Shown: in pieces, positions 1-9,914 of the stretch | Layout: each line of letters starts with the position of its first letter | Position numbering within the stretch: the first letter of the stretch is position 1 | From: Pleomorphomonas carboxyditropha | GTDB lineage: Bacteria > Pseudomonadota > Alphaproteobacteria > Rhizobiales > Pleomorphomonadaceae | Direction: 5' to 3' | DNA: 64,000 nucleotides | Assembly: GCF_002770725.1 (NCBI RefSeq) | Contig: NZ_NQVN01000011.1 | Location: 107,671-171,670, forward strand | Made by a program: the position numbers and the translations under genes | Notes under the pieces: model-generated | What the model was told of the DNA's origin: nothing | Database searches by the model: none | What the model saw: only the letters and a program-made list of their open reading frames with translations

Positions 1-773
<773 letters not shown>

Positions 774-823
774 CGGCTGGGCTTTGCTCTCCGGGCGCCT
801 TTTTCTGATGCGCCTTGTTTCCC

Positions 824-962
824 ACCCCTCTCTCCAACTCTCCCCCACAAGGGGGGAGAGGGCACCGCTTGGTTCCCGTCAGAACCTATTTGCCGGGAAG
901 CATGCACTGGTTGGCTCAACGAGCCCTCTCCCCCCTTGTGGGGGAGAGTTGGAGAGAGGGGT
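824..962. repeat. Long inverted repeat, 40-bp perfect arms
   Basis: Arms 824-863 and 923-962 are exact reverse complements over 40 bp, separated by 59 bp. Each arm also contains an internal small palindrome (CTCTCCCCC ACAA GGGGGGAGAG). This composition is typical of abundant intergenic palindromic elements in alphaproteobacteria. It lies between the start of tgt and the stop of the RND pump, so as RNA it could act as a terminator or mRNA stabiliser for the pump transcript. The rest of 774-1010 shows no gene. Confidence 0.8.
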
Positions 963-1010
963 TTCGTTCCGCCCGCCAATAACGAAAAATACCGCCGGCA
1001 ACAACGGCTG

Positions 1011-4000
1011 TCAGCTTCGAAGCAGCCGGTAGATGGCCGGAATGACCAGCACGGTGAGCAGCGTCGACGACGCAAGGCCGAACAACAGCGATATGGCGAG
1101 CCCCTGAAAGATCGGATCCGTCAGGATCACCGCCGCGCCGATCATGGCGGCGAGCGCCGTCAAAAGGATCGGCTTGAAGCGGATCGAACCGGCTTCGATC
1201 AGGATATCGGCAAGTGATCGCCGCGCCACACGGGATCCGCCCTCCTCGTCCGTCACTGTGACCTCGCGCGGCGCGTGGCGGATGAAGTCGACGAGCAGGA
1301 TCGAGTTGCGCACGATAATGCCGGCGAGCGCGATGAAGCCGATCATCGACGTGGCCGTGAACGGCGCATGGAACAGCCAATGCCCGCCGAGGATGCCGAT
1401 GAAGGTGAGCGGGATCGGCGTCAGGATGACCAGCGGCAGCTTGAAAGAGCCGAACTGCGCCACCACCAAAATGTAGATGCCGAGAATGGCAATGGCGAAG
1501 GCGGCTCCCATATCGCGGAAGGTCACCCAGGTCACTTCCCACTCGCCATCCCAAAGCAGCGTCGATCGGCTCTCGTCGGCCGGTTGGCCGTGCAAGGCGA
1601 TCGCCGGCTTTGCGAGGCCCGTCCAGTCCTGCCGGTCGAGGGCCTCCTGCACCGCCAGCATGCCGTAAAGGGGAGCCTCAAAAGTACCGGCCAGTTCGGC
1701 CGTTACCATCTCGGCGAAGCGGCCATTGTGGCGGAAGATCGGGAAGGACGCCCTCTCCTCGCTCACCCGCACCACGTCGCCGAGTTCGACGACACCACGG
1801 TCGCCCGGCAGCACATTGGCCGGAATGGGCGTAGTCAGGGCCGTTTCATCAAGCACCTTCTCGCCCTTCGGCCGCTCGACGACGATGGGAATGGCCGCAC
1901 GGCCACCGCCCCGGTGCGAATAGCCGACCGTCGACGCGCCGCCCAGGATGGCCAGCGTATCGAACACGTCGCTCTCCTCGACATGGAAGAAGTCGAGATC
2001 GTCGGTGGAAATCGTCACCCGGAGCCGCCGGGCCGGCACGCCGAAGGAATTGTCGACATCGACGATGAAGGGCACCTCGCGGAAGGCGGCCTCGACCTTC
2101 TCGGTCGTCCGACGGCGCGTATCGGCGTCCGGGCCGTAGATTTCGGCGAGCAACGTGGCCATCACCGGCGGCCCCGGCGGCGGCTCGACCACCTTCAGCG
2201 ACGTGCCGGCCGGCACCGTCAATGCCATGACCCGCTGCCTGAGATCGAGGGCGATGTCGTGCGAGGCCCTGTCGCGTTTGCCCTTGGCCGTCAGGTTGAC
2301 CTGCACGTCGCCGAGCTGCGGTTCGGCACGCAGATAGGAATGACGGACGAGTCCGTTGAAGTTGAAGGGCGCCGCCGCGCCGGCGTGCGTCTGAACGGAC
2401 ACCACCTCCGGCAAATCGAGTGCCACTTTCGCCACCGCCTGGGCTACCGCGTCGGTCGCTTCCACTGCGGAACCTTCCGGCAGATCGATGGTGACGGCGA
2501 GTTCCGCCTTGTTGTCGAAGGGCAAGAGCTTGACGGTGACGTGCTTGGTGTAGAACAGCGTCAGAGAGCCGAGCGTCAGCACACCGACGGCCAAGAGAAA
2601 CGCAAGGCTCCTCCGCCTGCTCGCCAGGATCGGCCGCGCCACGGCGGCATAAGTCCGCCCCAGAGCGCCCCCTGCGCCATCGCCGTGATGATGATGCACC
2701 GGACCGTTCCCAGCCACCTTCAGCATCAGCCAGGGCGTGACGATCACCGCGACGAAGAACGAAAAGATCATCGCCGCCGAGGCATTGGCCGGGATGGGGC
2801 TCATATATGGCCCCATCATGCCGGAAACGAACAGCATCGGTAAGAGCGCCGCCACGACGGTCAGCGTCGCGACGATGGTCGGATTACCCACCTCGGCAAC
2901 GGCATCGACGGCCGCCTCCCGACGGCTGCGACCGTCACGCATCGCTGTGTGGCGGGCAATGTTCTCGATGACGACGATGGCATCGTCGACCAGGATGCCG
3001 ATCGAGAAGATCAGCGCGAACAAGGAGACGCGGTTGAGGGTGTAGCCCATCACCTTGGCGGCGAACAGCGTGAGCAGGATGGTGACCGGAATGACCACTG
3101 CCACCACCACCGCCTCGCGGAAACCGATCGTCACCCACACGAGGGCGATGATCGACAGTGTCGCCAGGCCGAGATGAAACAGCAGTTCGTTGGCCTTCTC
3201 GTTGGCCGTCTCGCCGTAGTCGCGCGTCACCTCGACGGTGAGGCTGTCCGGAATGAGGTTGCCTTCGAGGCTATCGACGCGGGCGAGGACGTCATGGGCG
3301 ACCGTCACGGCGTTGGCGCCGGCCCGCTTGGCAACGGCCAGCGTCACGGCCGGCAACCGCTCGATCGAACCGCCGACAGCCTTCCGAACGGTGGACACAT
3401 AGAGATCGGCGGTATCCTGAGCGAAAGAGACGTCGGCGACGTCGCGCGCATAGACCGGACGGCCGTCGCGGGCCGTCAGCAGGAGGTTGGCGATCTCCGC
3501 CGGCGATTGCAGCGTCTCACCCGCGACCACCTGGATCCCCTCGCCGCCGTCGCGCACCATGCCGGCCGGAAACGACCTGTTGGCGGCGGTGACCTTGGCC
3601 GACAACTGCTGCAGCGTCACGCCGTAGAGGGCAAGCCGGGCAGGATCCGGCGCGATGCGGATAGCGTCGCCGGTTTCCCCCACCAGATAGGTAAGACCGA
3701 CGTCGTCGACCTTGGCGATCTCGCCGCGAAGTTCCCTGGCGATGCGCGTAAGGTCGGCAGCGCTGACCGAAGCGGCCGTCTCCGGCTTCGGCGACAGCGT
3801 CAGCGTGACGATGGCGACATCATCGATGCCGCGGCCAACGATTCTCGGCTCGGCGATACCGACCGGAATGCGGTCGAGATTGGCGCGAATCCGGTCGTGA
3901 ACGCGCAGCACCGCCGCGTCCGCCGAGGTGCCGACCAGGAAGCGGGCGGTGACCAGCACCCGCTCGTCGTAGGTCTGCGAGTAGACGTGCTCGACGCCGT

Positions 4001-4238
4001 CGATGGCCTTGACGATGGTCTCGAGCGGCTCGGTGACCAGCTTTTCGGCATCCTCCGCCCTGAGCCCGGGGGCCGAGACGTGGATATCGACCATCGGCAC
4101 CGAGATCTGCGGCTCCTCCTCGCGCGGCAGCGTCACCAAGGCGACGAGGCCCACCGCGAAGGCGGCCAGCAGGAACAGCGGCGTCAGCGCCGAGCCGATG
4201 AAGGCATGGGTGAGACGGCCGGCGATACCGAGCCTCAT
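1011..4238 (-). CDS. RND-family efflux pump permease (HAE1/AcrB-like)
   Basis: 1075-aa inner-membrane proton-driven pump, the usual RND length. It has an N-terminal membrane segment after THAFIGSALTPLFLLAAF and the first periplasmic domain with VDIHVSAPG. The TM4 relay motif GILVDDAIVVIEN carries the paired aspartates typical of HAE1 drug pumps rather than the single Asp of CusA-type metal pumps. TM10-12 lie near the C terminus (GFIALAGIIVRNSILLVDF). A VHHHHGDG loop before the second half is unusual and could bind metal. The start codon overlaps the adaptor stop (ATGA), so the two are translationally coupled. The substrate is unknown; no outer-membrane channel gene is adjacent. Confidence 0.92.
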   Translation of the reverse strand: MRLGIAGRLTHAFIGSALTPLFLLAAFAVGLVALVTLPREEEPQISVPMVDIHVSAPGLRAEDAEKLVTEPLETIVKAIDGVEHVYSQTYDERVLVTARFLVGTSADAAVLRVHDRIRANLDRIPVGIAEPRIVGRGIDDVAIVTLTLSPKPETAASVSAADLTRIARELRGEIAKVDDVGLTYLVGETGDAIRIAPDPARLALYGVTLQQLSAKVTAANRSFPAGMVRDGGEGIQVVAGETLQSPAEIANLLLTARDGRPVYARDVADVSFAQDTADLYVSTVRKAVGGSIERLPAVTLAVAKRAGANAVTVAHDVLARVDSLEGNLIPDSLTVEVTRDYGETANEKANELLFHLGLATLSIIALVWVTIGFREAVVVAVVIPVTILLTLFAAKVMGYTLNRVSLFALIFSIGILVDDAIVVIENIARHTAMRDGRSRREAAVDAVAEVGNPTIVATLTVVAALLPMLFVSGMMGPYMSPIPANASAAMIFSFFVAVIVTPWLMLKVAGNGPVHHHHGDGAGGALGRTYAAVARPILASRRRSLAFLLAVGVLTLGSLTLFYTKHVTVKLLPFDNKAELAVTIDLPEGSAVEATDAVAQAVAKVALDLPEVVSVQTHAGAAAPFNFNGLVRHSYLRAEPQLGDVQVNLTAKGKRDRASHDIALDLRQRVMALTVPAGTSLKVVEPPPGPPVMATLLAEIYGPDADTRRRTTEKVEAAFREVPFIVDVDNSFGVPARRLRVTISTDDLDFFHVEESDVFDTLAILGGASTVGYSHRGGGRAAIPIVVERPKGEKVLDETALTTPIPANVLPGDRGVVELGDVVRVSEERASFPIFRHNGRFAEMVTAELAGTFEAPLYGMLAVQEALDRQDWTGLAKPAIALHGQPADESRSTLLWDGEWEVTWVTFRDMGAAFAIAILGIYILVVAQFGSFKLPLVILTPIPLTFIGILGGHWLFHAPFTATSMIGFIALAGIIVRNSILLVDFIRHAPREVTVTDEEGGSRVARRSLADILIEAGSIRFKPILLTALAAMIGAAVILTDPIFQGLAISLLFGLASSTLLTVLVIPAIYRLLRS

Positions 4239-5188
4239 GGCAGCACCACCGTGTCGCCGGCGGCGAGGCCGGACAGGATTTCCACCTGCCCATCATGCCG
4301 TTCGCCGAGCACCACGGTTCGGTCGGCCTCTCCGCTGTCCGAAACGACGCGCAGCGTGTCGATGCCAGACCGGCTGGTAATGGCATCGGCCGGCACCGAG
4401 ATGGCCTGCCGCGTGCCGACGGGGACGCGCACCAGAAGGCGGGCGTCGACGAAATCGGTCGGCAGGTTCGGCACCTCGACATCGGCGGTGACGCGCCCGC
4501 CCTCGATCTGCGGGTAGAGCTTGGCAAGCCGCCCCTCCAGGGTGCCGCCCGTCGCTTCGACGGCCAGCGAAGCCCCCTGTTCGAGGAGAGCGGCGTGACG
4601 CTCGGGAATGGAAAGCCGCAGGAAGAAACCGCCGCCGCCCAGGGTGACGACAGTCTCGCCGGCCATCACCACCGATCCCCTGGTGACCGGCACGGTCAAA
4701 ACCTTGCCGTCGGCAGGAGCAAGAACGTCGCCCTCGGCGCCCTGCTGGACGACCACTTGCCGCTGCGCCTCGGCGGCGGCGATCTGGCCGCGGAACACCT
4801 CGACCTGCGTTCGAAGCTGATCCAGCCGCTGGCTGGTACTGACGCCCTTGTCGACCAGCGTCTGGCCGCGCGCCAGCTCGGCTTCCGCGTTCTGCAATTG
4901 CGCCCCGAGCGCCTTCAGCTGCGCATCGAGCGCCGAAATCTGGAAGTCGATCTTGTCGTCGCGCACGACCGCGATGCGCTGCCCGGCCTTCACCGGGTCA
5001 CCTTCCGATACGTCGAGCGACACCAGCGTGCCGCCGACCCGAGCCCGTGCGGCGAGGCTGTCGCGCGCCTCGACACGGCCGTAGACCGCCTTCCATTCCG
5101 GAACGGCAACCGGCTGGACGACCAGCGTTCCCGCCTCGGCCGGCGAGACAAGACAAAGCGAAACGAACCCGGCAAGGAAGAGGCGCAT
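4235..5188 (-). CDS. RND efflux periplasmic adaptor subunit (membrane fusion protein)
   Basis: 317-aa adaptor that links the pump to an outer-membrane channel. I chose the ATG at 5188 because it begins a good signal peptide (MRLFLAGFVSLCLVSPAEAG) and leaves a 13-bp gap to the upstream gene; a longer in-frame start at 5230 would overlap that gene and mask the signal. Features are the lipoyl/barrel-sandwich halves (VGGTLVSLDVSEGDPVKAGQ and GDVLAPADGKVLTVPVTRG) around an alpha-helical hairpin rich in Gln, Ala and Leu, then a beta-barrel region. It is short for the family but lacks nothing obvious. Confidence 0.88.
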   Translation of the reverse strand: MRLFLAGFVSLCLVSPAEAGTLVVQPVAVPEWKAVYGRVEARDSLAARARVGGTLVSLDVSEGDPVKAGQRIAVVRDDKIDFQISALDAQLKALGAQLQNAEAELARGQTLVDKGVSTSQRLDQLRTQVEVFRGQIAAAEAQRQVVVQQGAEGDVLAPADGKVLTVPVTRGSVVMAGETVVTLGGGGFFLRLSIPERHAALLEQGASLAVEATGGTLEGRLAKLYPQIEGGRVTADVEVPNLPTDFVDARLLVRVPVGTRQAISVPADAITSRSGIDTLRVVSDSGEADRTVVLGERHDGQVEILSGLAAGDTVVLP

Positions 5189-5201
5189 CGCGAGTTCCCG
5201 A

Positions 5202-5402
5202 TCAGAAGGCGGTGCCAGGCTTGACGCCAAGCTTGCGGAAGACGATCGCCGCCGGACAGAACCCGGTGAACGCCGACCGGATGAGGTTGCAACCGACGAA
5301 AGCCGTCAGCCACATGAAGTACGGCGAGACGAAATAGGTGAGCAGCAGCGAGACGAGCAGCACGCTGCCGGCGAAGACGAGAACGGCGCGATCGAGGGTC
5401 AT
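5202..5402 (-). CDS. DUF2892 (YgaP-like) small membrane protein
   Basis: 66-aa protein with two hydrophobic segments (AVLVFAGSVLLVSLLLTYFV and a second one ending near FVGCNLIRSAF). The conserved tail contains FTGFCPAAIVFRKLGVK, the cysteine-bearing motif of the DUF2892 family. DUF2892 genes often sit in ArsR/BigR-type sulfur- or oxidant-responsive operons. Here it leads the RND operon and follows an AT-rich palindrome, but no ArsR gene is adjacent. Its own role is unknown; a membrane accessory to the efflux operon is inferred from position only. Confidence 0.85.
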   Translation of the reverse strand: MTLDRAVLVFAGSVLLVSLLLTYFVSPYFMWLTAFVGCNLIRSAFTGFCPAAIVFRKLGVKPGTAF

Positions 5403-5422
5403 CAGGCATCTCCGTTTAGATT

Positions 5423-5438
5423 GTATATTATAATATAC
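5423..5438. promoter_or_regulatory. Perfect 16-bp AT-rich palindrome, probable operator of the efflux operon
   Basis: GTATATTATAATATAC is its own reverse complement and lies about 20 bp upstream of the DUF2892 start, in an AT-rich patch (5415-5450) unlike the GC-rich surroundings. The position and shape fit an ArsR/SmtB-family repressor site covering the promoter. The cognate regulator is not in this window. Confidence 0.55.
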
Positions 5439-5552
5439 TCATATAATGAAACAAACAAGGAGCCGTGCTACGTGATTGCGTCACACCCGCGCCCGTCGCT
5501 TTCCGATCCGCTTTGGTGATAGCCTCCGCCTCCGAATCTCGGAGAGGAACGC

Positions 5553-6446
5553 ATGGTCATAGCCTTCGACATCGGCGGCACGAAAATCGCGGCGGCGCGG
5601 GTCGGCGCCGACATGACGGCCAGCGAAATCGGCCGCGTGCCGACGCCCATCCGCGACTACGACGCCTTCTGCGCCGCCATCGCCGATCTCGCCGGGCCTG
5701 GCGATGAGCCGATCGGCATTTCCATCGCCGGCGTGGTCGATCCGCGCGACGGCCGGCTCACCGTCGCCAACATTCCCTGCGCCGATGGAAGGCCGCTTGC
5801 CGGCGACCTCGAGGCGCGTCTCGGCCGGCGCGTGCGCGTGCTCAACGACGCCAAGGCCTTCGCGCTGGCCGAAGCCACCACCGGCCTCGGCAAGGGGCAC
5901 GCGTCGGTGTTCGCGGTGATCGTCGGCACCGGCGTCGGCGGCGCCTTCGTGTTGAACGGCCGGCTCGTCATGGGCGCGACCGGCAGCGCCGGCGAATGGG
6001 GCCATGGCCCGGCGGCGGCGACCCGCACCGGCGCCGCCCTGCCGATCGTCCGCTGCGGCTGCGGCCAGCCCGGCTGCGTCGACACCCTGGGCGGGGCGCG
6101 CGGCCTCGAACGCCTGCATCGCCATCTCTCGGACATCGAGGCGGACAGCCCCGCCATTCTCGCCGCCTGGCAGCAGGGCGAGCCGGATGCCGTGCGGACG
6201 CTCGACGTCTATCTCGACGTGGTCGGCGGCGCGCTTGCCAACACGGTCAATATCCTCGATCCCGACATCGTGCCGATCGGCGGCGGCCTGGCCCGCAACC
6301 CGGCGCTGATCGCCGCCATCGACGCCGAAGTCCGGGCGCGCACGCTCGGCCGCCGGGCGACGGCGCTCTGCGTGCCCACCGAGGCCGGACCAGAAAAGGG
6401 CCTCGTCGGCGCCGCGCTGCACGTATCGGAAACCGCCCCGTCATGA
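5553..6446 (+). CDS. ROK-family sugar kinase (N-acetylhexosamine/glucokinase-like)
   Basis: 297-aa cytosolic kinase. The N terminus FDIGGTKIAAARV is the phosphate-binding DxGGT motif. LNDAKAFALAEA carries the catalytic Asp, VGTGVGGAFVLNG the second phosphate loop, and WGHGP plus CGCGQPGC the ROK zinc-binding region. In E. coli NagK-like enzymes the Cys cluster is followed by an E..LSG stretch; here it reads VDTLGG, so sugar specificity is uncertain. No DNA-binding extension is present, so this is a kinase, not a repressor. The stop overlaps the cutC start (ATGA). Confidence 0.88.
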   Translation: MVIAFDIGGTKIAAARVGADMTASEIGRVPTPIRDYDAFCAAIADLAGPGDEPIGISIAGVVDPRDGRLTVANIPCADGRPLAGDLEARLGRRVRVLNDAKAFALAEATTGLGKGHASVFAVIVGTGVGGAFVLNGRLVMGATGSAGEWGHGPAAATRTGAALPIVRCGCGQPGCVDTLGGARGLERLHRHLSDIEADSPAILAAWQQGEPDAVRTLDVYLDVVGGALANTVNILDPDIVPIGGGLARNPALIAAIDAEVRARTLGRRATALCVPTEAGPEKGLVGAALHVSETAPS

Positions 6447-7171
6447 CCGTCCGCCTCGAAGTCTGCATCGACGACGTTCTCGGCCTCGACGCCTGCGCCG
6501 CCGGCGGCGCCGATCGCATCGAGCTCTGCTCGGCGCTCGATCTCGGCGGCCTCACCCCGTCGCCCGGCCTGATCGCCGCCGCCGCGCAATCCGCCGTGCC
6601 GGCCCGCGCCATGATCCGGCCGCGTGCCGGCGACTTCCGTTTCACCGAGGCGGAGGTCGATGCCATGTTGGCCGACATTGCGGCGGTGCGGGCGGCCGGC
6701 CTTGCCGGCGTCGTGCTCGGCGCGACGACGGCGGACAGCGAACTCGACAAACCGGTCCTGGCCCGCCTCGTCGCGGCGGCCGGCGGCCTCGGCAGGACGC
6801 TGCACCGCGTCGTCGACCTGCTGCCCGATCCCGTCGCTTCCGTCGACCTCGCCGTCGAGCTCGGCTTCGACTGCATCCTGACCTCCGGCGGAGCCCTCAT
6901 CGCCGAAGCCGGCGCCGCCGTCGTCGCCGCCATGGTGGAGCGCGCCGCCGGCCGCATCGACATCATGGCCGGCAGCGGCGTCCGGCCGGAGAATGCCGCC
7001 GCCATCCGTCGCGCCACGCGCGCAGGCTGGCTGCATTCGTCCTGCGCCCGTGCCGAGACAAATGATAAGGATATCCGTCGCTTCGGCTTCGGGCCGGCCG
7101 AGCGGCGCATCGCCGATCCCGACCGCATCCGGACGCTCAAGGCGGCCGCCATGCTTGGAGAGCCGTCTTGA
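6443..7171 (+). CDS. cutC: CutC family protein
   Basis: 242-aa TIM-barrel protein. Characteristic stretches are LEVCIDDVLGLDACAAGGAD, RIELCSALDLGGLTPSPGLI, MIRPRAGDF, GVVLGATT, LHRVVDLLPDP, CILTSGG and GSGVRPENA. CutC is linked to copper handling in bacteria, though direct copper binding is debated. The ATG overlaps the kinase stop and the next gene begins inside its own stop, so the three genes form one coupled operon. Co-operonic placement with a sugar kinase hints at a metabolic rather than a metal role; that is inference. Confidence 0.93.
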   Translation: MTVRLEVCIDDVLGLDACAAGGADRIELCSALDLGGLTPSPGLIAAAAQSAVPARAMIRPRAGDFRFTEAEVDAMLADIAAVRAAGLAGVVLGATTADSELDKPVLARLVAAAGGLGRTLHRVVDLLPDPVASVDLAVELGFDCILTSGGALIAEAGAAVVAAMVERAAGRIDIMAGSGVRPENAAAIRRATRAGWLHSSCARAETNDKDIRRFGFGPAERRIADPDRIRTLKAAAMLGEPS

Positions 7172-8034
7172 TCCTCAGCGATAACGTCAAGGGCGCCGTG
7201 CTGGCGGTCTGCGCCTTCGGCATCTTCTCGATCGCCGACACCATCGTCAAATACGAGACCCAGTTCCTGCCCGTTCCGGCCGTGACGGCGATGATCACCG
7301 GCGCGGCGACATTGTTCATCGCGCTTTACGCCGTCCTGAAAGGCCAGGGGCGCGCGCTCGTGCCGGCGACCCCGGCCTTCACGCTCGGCCGCGGCGCCCT
7401 GCTCGCCAGCGAAACGGCGATCGTCTACTACGCCTTCTCGGCCATCCCGCTCGCCGACGTCTATGTTCTCACCTTCCTCGCGCCGATCTTCGTGTCGGTG
7501 ATCGCCATCGCCACGCTCGGCGAACGGCCGTCGCCGCTGGTGGCGGCCGGCATCGTGCTCGGCTTCGTCGGCGTGCTCGTCGCCTTCCGCCCCGGCGCCA
7601 TGGGCTTCGGCCTCGGTCATTTCGCCGCCGCCGGATCGGCGCTGATCTTCGCGGTGACCTTGGTGATGATCCGCGTCGCCGCGCCGCGCGAATCCGATCT
7701 CGCGCTGGTCATCAGCCCGATGGTCATCCTGGCGATCTGCAGCGGCCTCGTGACGCTGTCGACCACCGGCTTTCCGGCCGTCACCGCCGGCGAGGCGGCG
7801 CTCATCCTCATCGGCGGCTTCTGCCTGTTTGCCGGCAATTTCCTGATCGTCCGGGCCTACCGCGTCGGCGCCGCCTCCTTCGTCGCCCCCTTCCAATATT
7901 GCCTGATCTTCTGGGGCGCGCTCAACGGCTGGCTGGTGTTCGGCGCCTCGGTGGAGCTGTTCACCTGGATCGGCGCGGCGATCATCGTCGTCGCCGGCCT
8001 CATGGTGTTGCGGACCGACCGGGCTACAGCCTGA
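7168..8034 (+). CDS. EamA/DMT-superfamily transporter
   Basis: 288-aa inner-membrane protein with about ten hydrophobic segments arranged as two EamA repeats (first half ending near VLVAFRPGAMGFG, second half starting at HFAAAGSALIFAV). The start is a TTG overlapping the cutC stop (TTGA), with no better downstream start before the first helix. Members export or import amino acids, nucleotides or other small metabolites; the substrate cannot be read from sequence. It is the third gene of the ROK kinase-cutC operon. Confidence 0.87.
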   Translation: MILSDNVKGAVLAVCAFGIFSIADTIVKYETQFLPVPAVTAMITGAATLFIALYAVLKGQGRALVPATPAFTLGRGALLASETAIVYYAFSAIPLADVYVLTFLAPIFVSVIAIATLGERPSPLVAAGIVLGFVGVLVAFRPGAMGFGLGHFAAAGSALIFAVTLVMIRVAAPRESDLALVISPMVILAICSGLVTLSTTGFPAVTAGEAALILIGGFCLFAGNFLIVRAYRVGAASFVAPFQYCLIFWGALNGWLVFGASVELFTWIGAAIIVVAGLMVLRTDRATA

Positions 8035-8119
8035 ACAAGTTTGCCGAGGTCGCTGTTCTGCCGCGCCCGCTTGATGCGGACGGCTCCGCGACGTAGCCTG
8101 TCCTTGCGGAGGAAACGCC

Positions 8120-8950
8120 ATGGCCAATCTCGAAGGAACGGTCGCAGTCGTCACCGGCGCCGGCCGAGGCATCGGGCGGGAAATCGCCCTTCATCAGGCG
8201 CGTGCCGGCGCCAGGGTCGCGGCCCTTGCCCGCACTGCTCGCGAGATCGAGGAGACCGCCGCCCTGATCGCCGCCGAAGGCGGCAAGGCGATCGCCGTTC
8301 CGGTCGATCTCGTCGATCGGACCGCCGTCGAGGCGGCCGTCGCCCGCGTCAGTGCCGAACTCGGGCCGATCGACACGCTGGTCAACAACCATGGCTCCTT
8401 CCGGGCGTTCGGCCCGATCTGGGACTGCGATCCCGATACCTGGTGGAGCGATATCGAGATCAACCTGCGCGGCACCTTCCACACCTGCCGCGCCGTGGCG
8501 CCGCTCCTGCGCGCCCGCGGTCGCGGCCGCATCGTCAATCTGGTCGGCGGCGGCACCGGCACCAGCTTTCCCAACGGCTCCGGCTATGCCGCGAGCAAGG
8601 CGGCGATCATGCGCTTCACCGAGTGCCTCGACGACACCGTGAAGGACGCCGGCGTCCATGCCTTCGCCGTCGATCCGGGGCTGGTACGCACCGCCATGAC
8701 CGAGCTCCAGCTCTATTCGGACGAGGGCAGGAAGCACCTGCCCGGCATCGAGCGGCTGTTCGACGAGGGCGTCGACATCCCGCCGGACCGGGCCGCCGCC
8801 CTGATCGCCGACATCGCCGCCGGCCGCTTCGATAAGCTGGCCGGGCGCATGCTGCGCGGCGTCGAGGATCGCGACGCGCTGGAAAGAGCGATGGACGATC
8901 TCGTCGCCACCGACGGCCGGGCGCTGAGGCTGACGCGGCTCGATATCTGA
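8120..8950 (+). CDS. Short-chain dehydrogenase/reductase
   Basis: 276-aa NAD(P)-dependent oxidoreductase. It has the cofactor motif TGAGRGIGRE (residues about 13-22), NNHG in place of the usual NNAG, the catalytic Tyr-Lys in GYAASKAAIMR, and PGLVRTAM after the active site. The C-terminal part (after residue 215) is longer than in minimal SDRs and contains a D/R-rich helix. It starts 86 bp after the transporter with GGAGGAAACGCC as ribosome site. The substrate is unknown. Confidence 0.88.
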   Translation: MANLEGTVAVVTGAGRGIGREIALHQARAGARVAALARTAREIEETAALIAAEGGKAIAVPVDLVDRTAVEAAVARVSAELGPIDTLVNNHGSFRAFGPIWDCDPDTWWSDIEINLRGTFHTCRAVAPLLRARGRGRIVNLVGGGTGTSFPNGSGYAASKAAIMRFTECLDDTVKDAGVHAFAVDPGLVRTAMTELQLYSDEGRKHLPGIERLFDEGVDIPPDRAAALIADIAAGRFDKLAGRMLRGVEDRDALERAMDDLVATDGRALRLTRLDI

Positions 8951-8969
8951 CGGTCTGGGCGTAGACGAT

Positions 8970-9914
8970 CTACCCGGCCGTCTGCGCCTCGGCCTGTGCC
9001 AGCAGCGCCAGCACGTGGGCGTGCGAGGCCTCGAAGGCCGCCTGCTCCTCATCGGTGAAGCGGCAGGCGACGATGGCCTCGCGGCCGGCGCGGCCGATGA
9101 CGCAGGGCACGCTCATCACCACGTCGGAGACGCCGTATTCGCCCTGCAACAGCGTGCCGACCGGCAGCACCGAGCGTTCGTTGCCGGCAATCGCCCGGAT
9201 GATGCGGAACACCGAGGCAGCGATGCCGTGGTTGGTGTTGCCCTTGCCGGCGAAGATGTCGAGGCCGATCTGCAGCACCCGCCGCCTGACCTCGGTGCGA
9301 TCGATCGGCGGCAGGCCGTTCAGCTCGCAATAGCTGTCGACGTCGAGGCCGCAGACGTTGCAGAGGCTCCAGGGAATGAAGCCGGTGTCGCTGTGGTCGC
9401 CGAGCACCCAGCCGAAGATGTTCTTGGGGTCGATCGCCACGTGCTCGCTGACGATGCGCATGAAGCGGGCGGTGTCGACGATGGTGCCGAGGCTGATCAC
9501 CCGCTCCTTCGGGAAGGACGAGTGGCGCAGCACCACCTGCACCAGGATGTCGACGGGGTTGGTGACCATCAGCACGATGGCGCCCGGCGACGTCCGCTCC
9601 ACCTCGGCGATGACCGACTTCATGATGGCGCTGTTGATCTGGGCCAGCGCGTCGCGCGTCTGCCCGGGCTTGATCTGGGCGCCGGCGGTGATCACTACGA
9701 TGTCGCTGCCGGCGGAATCCGCGTAATCGCCGGCGATGAGGCGGGGGTTCTGGGCGTAGATGAAGGACGTGGTGTGCGAGAAGTCCCAGATCTCGGCCTG
9801 CGCCTTGGCGCCGGCCTGATCGATCACCACGATTTCCGAGGCGACGCCGCTGTTGAGAAGATGGCCGACCACCTCGGTGCCGACCGCTCCCATGCCGATG
9901 ACCGTGATCTTCAC
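8970..9914 (-). CDS. Lactate/malate dehydrogenase superfamily protein, specificity uncertain
   Basis: About 314-aa NAD-dependent 2-hydroxyacid dehydrogenase. I prefer the GTG start at 9914, which follows AGGGGG with 5-bp spacing; an ATG six codons upstream (9932) has no ribosome site. Visible motifs are KITVIGMGAVGTEVVGHLL (NAD fold), VTNPVDI, GTIVDTARFMR, and GDHSDT holding the active-site His where the family norm is GEHGDT. In the substrate loop AQIKPGQTR, the catalytic-loop Arg is present. The residue that separates lactate (Gln) from malate (Arg) enzymes, just before KPG, is Ile. Function as a true LDH or MDH is therefore doubtful. Confidence 0.85.
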   Translation of the reverse strand: MKITVIGMGAVGTEVVGHLLNSGVASEIVVIDQAGAKAQAEIWDFSHTTSFIYAQNPRLIAGDYADSAGSDIVVITAGAQIKPGQTRDALAQINSAIMKSVIAEVERTSPGAIVLMVTNPVDILVQVVLRHSSFPKERVISLGTIVDTARFMRIVSEHVAIDPKNIFGWVLGDHSDTGFIPWSLCNVCGLDVDSYCELNGLPPIDRTEVRRRVLQIGLDIFAGKGNTNHGIAASVFRIIRAIAGNERSVLPVGTLLQGEYGVSDVVMSVPCVIGRAGREAIVACRFTDEEQAAFEASHAHVLALLAQAEAQTAG

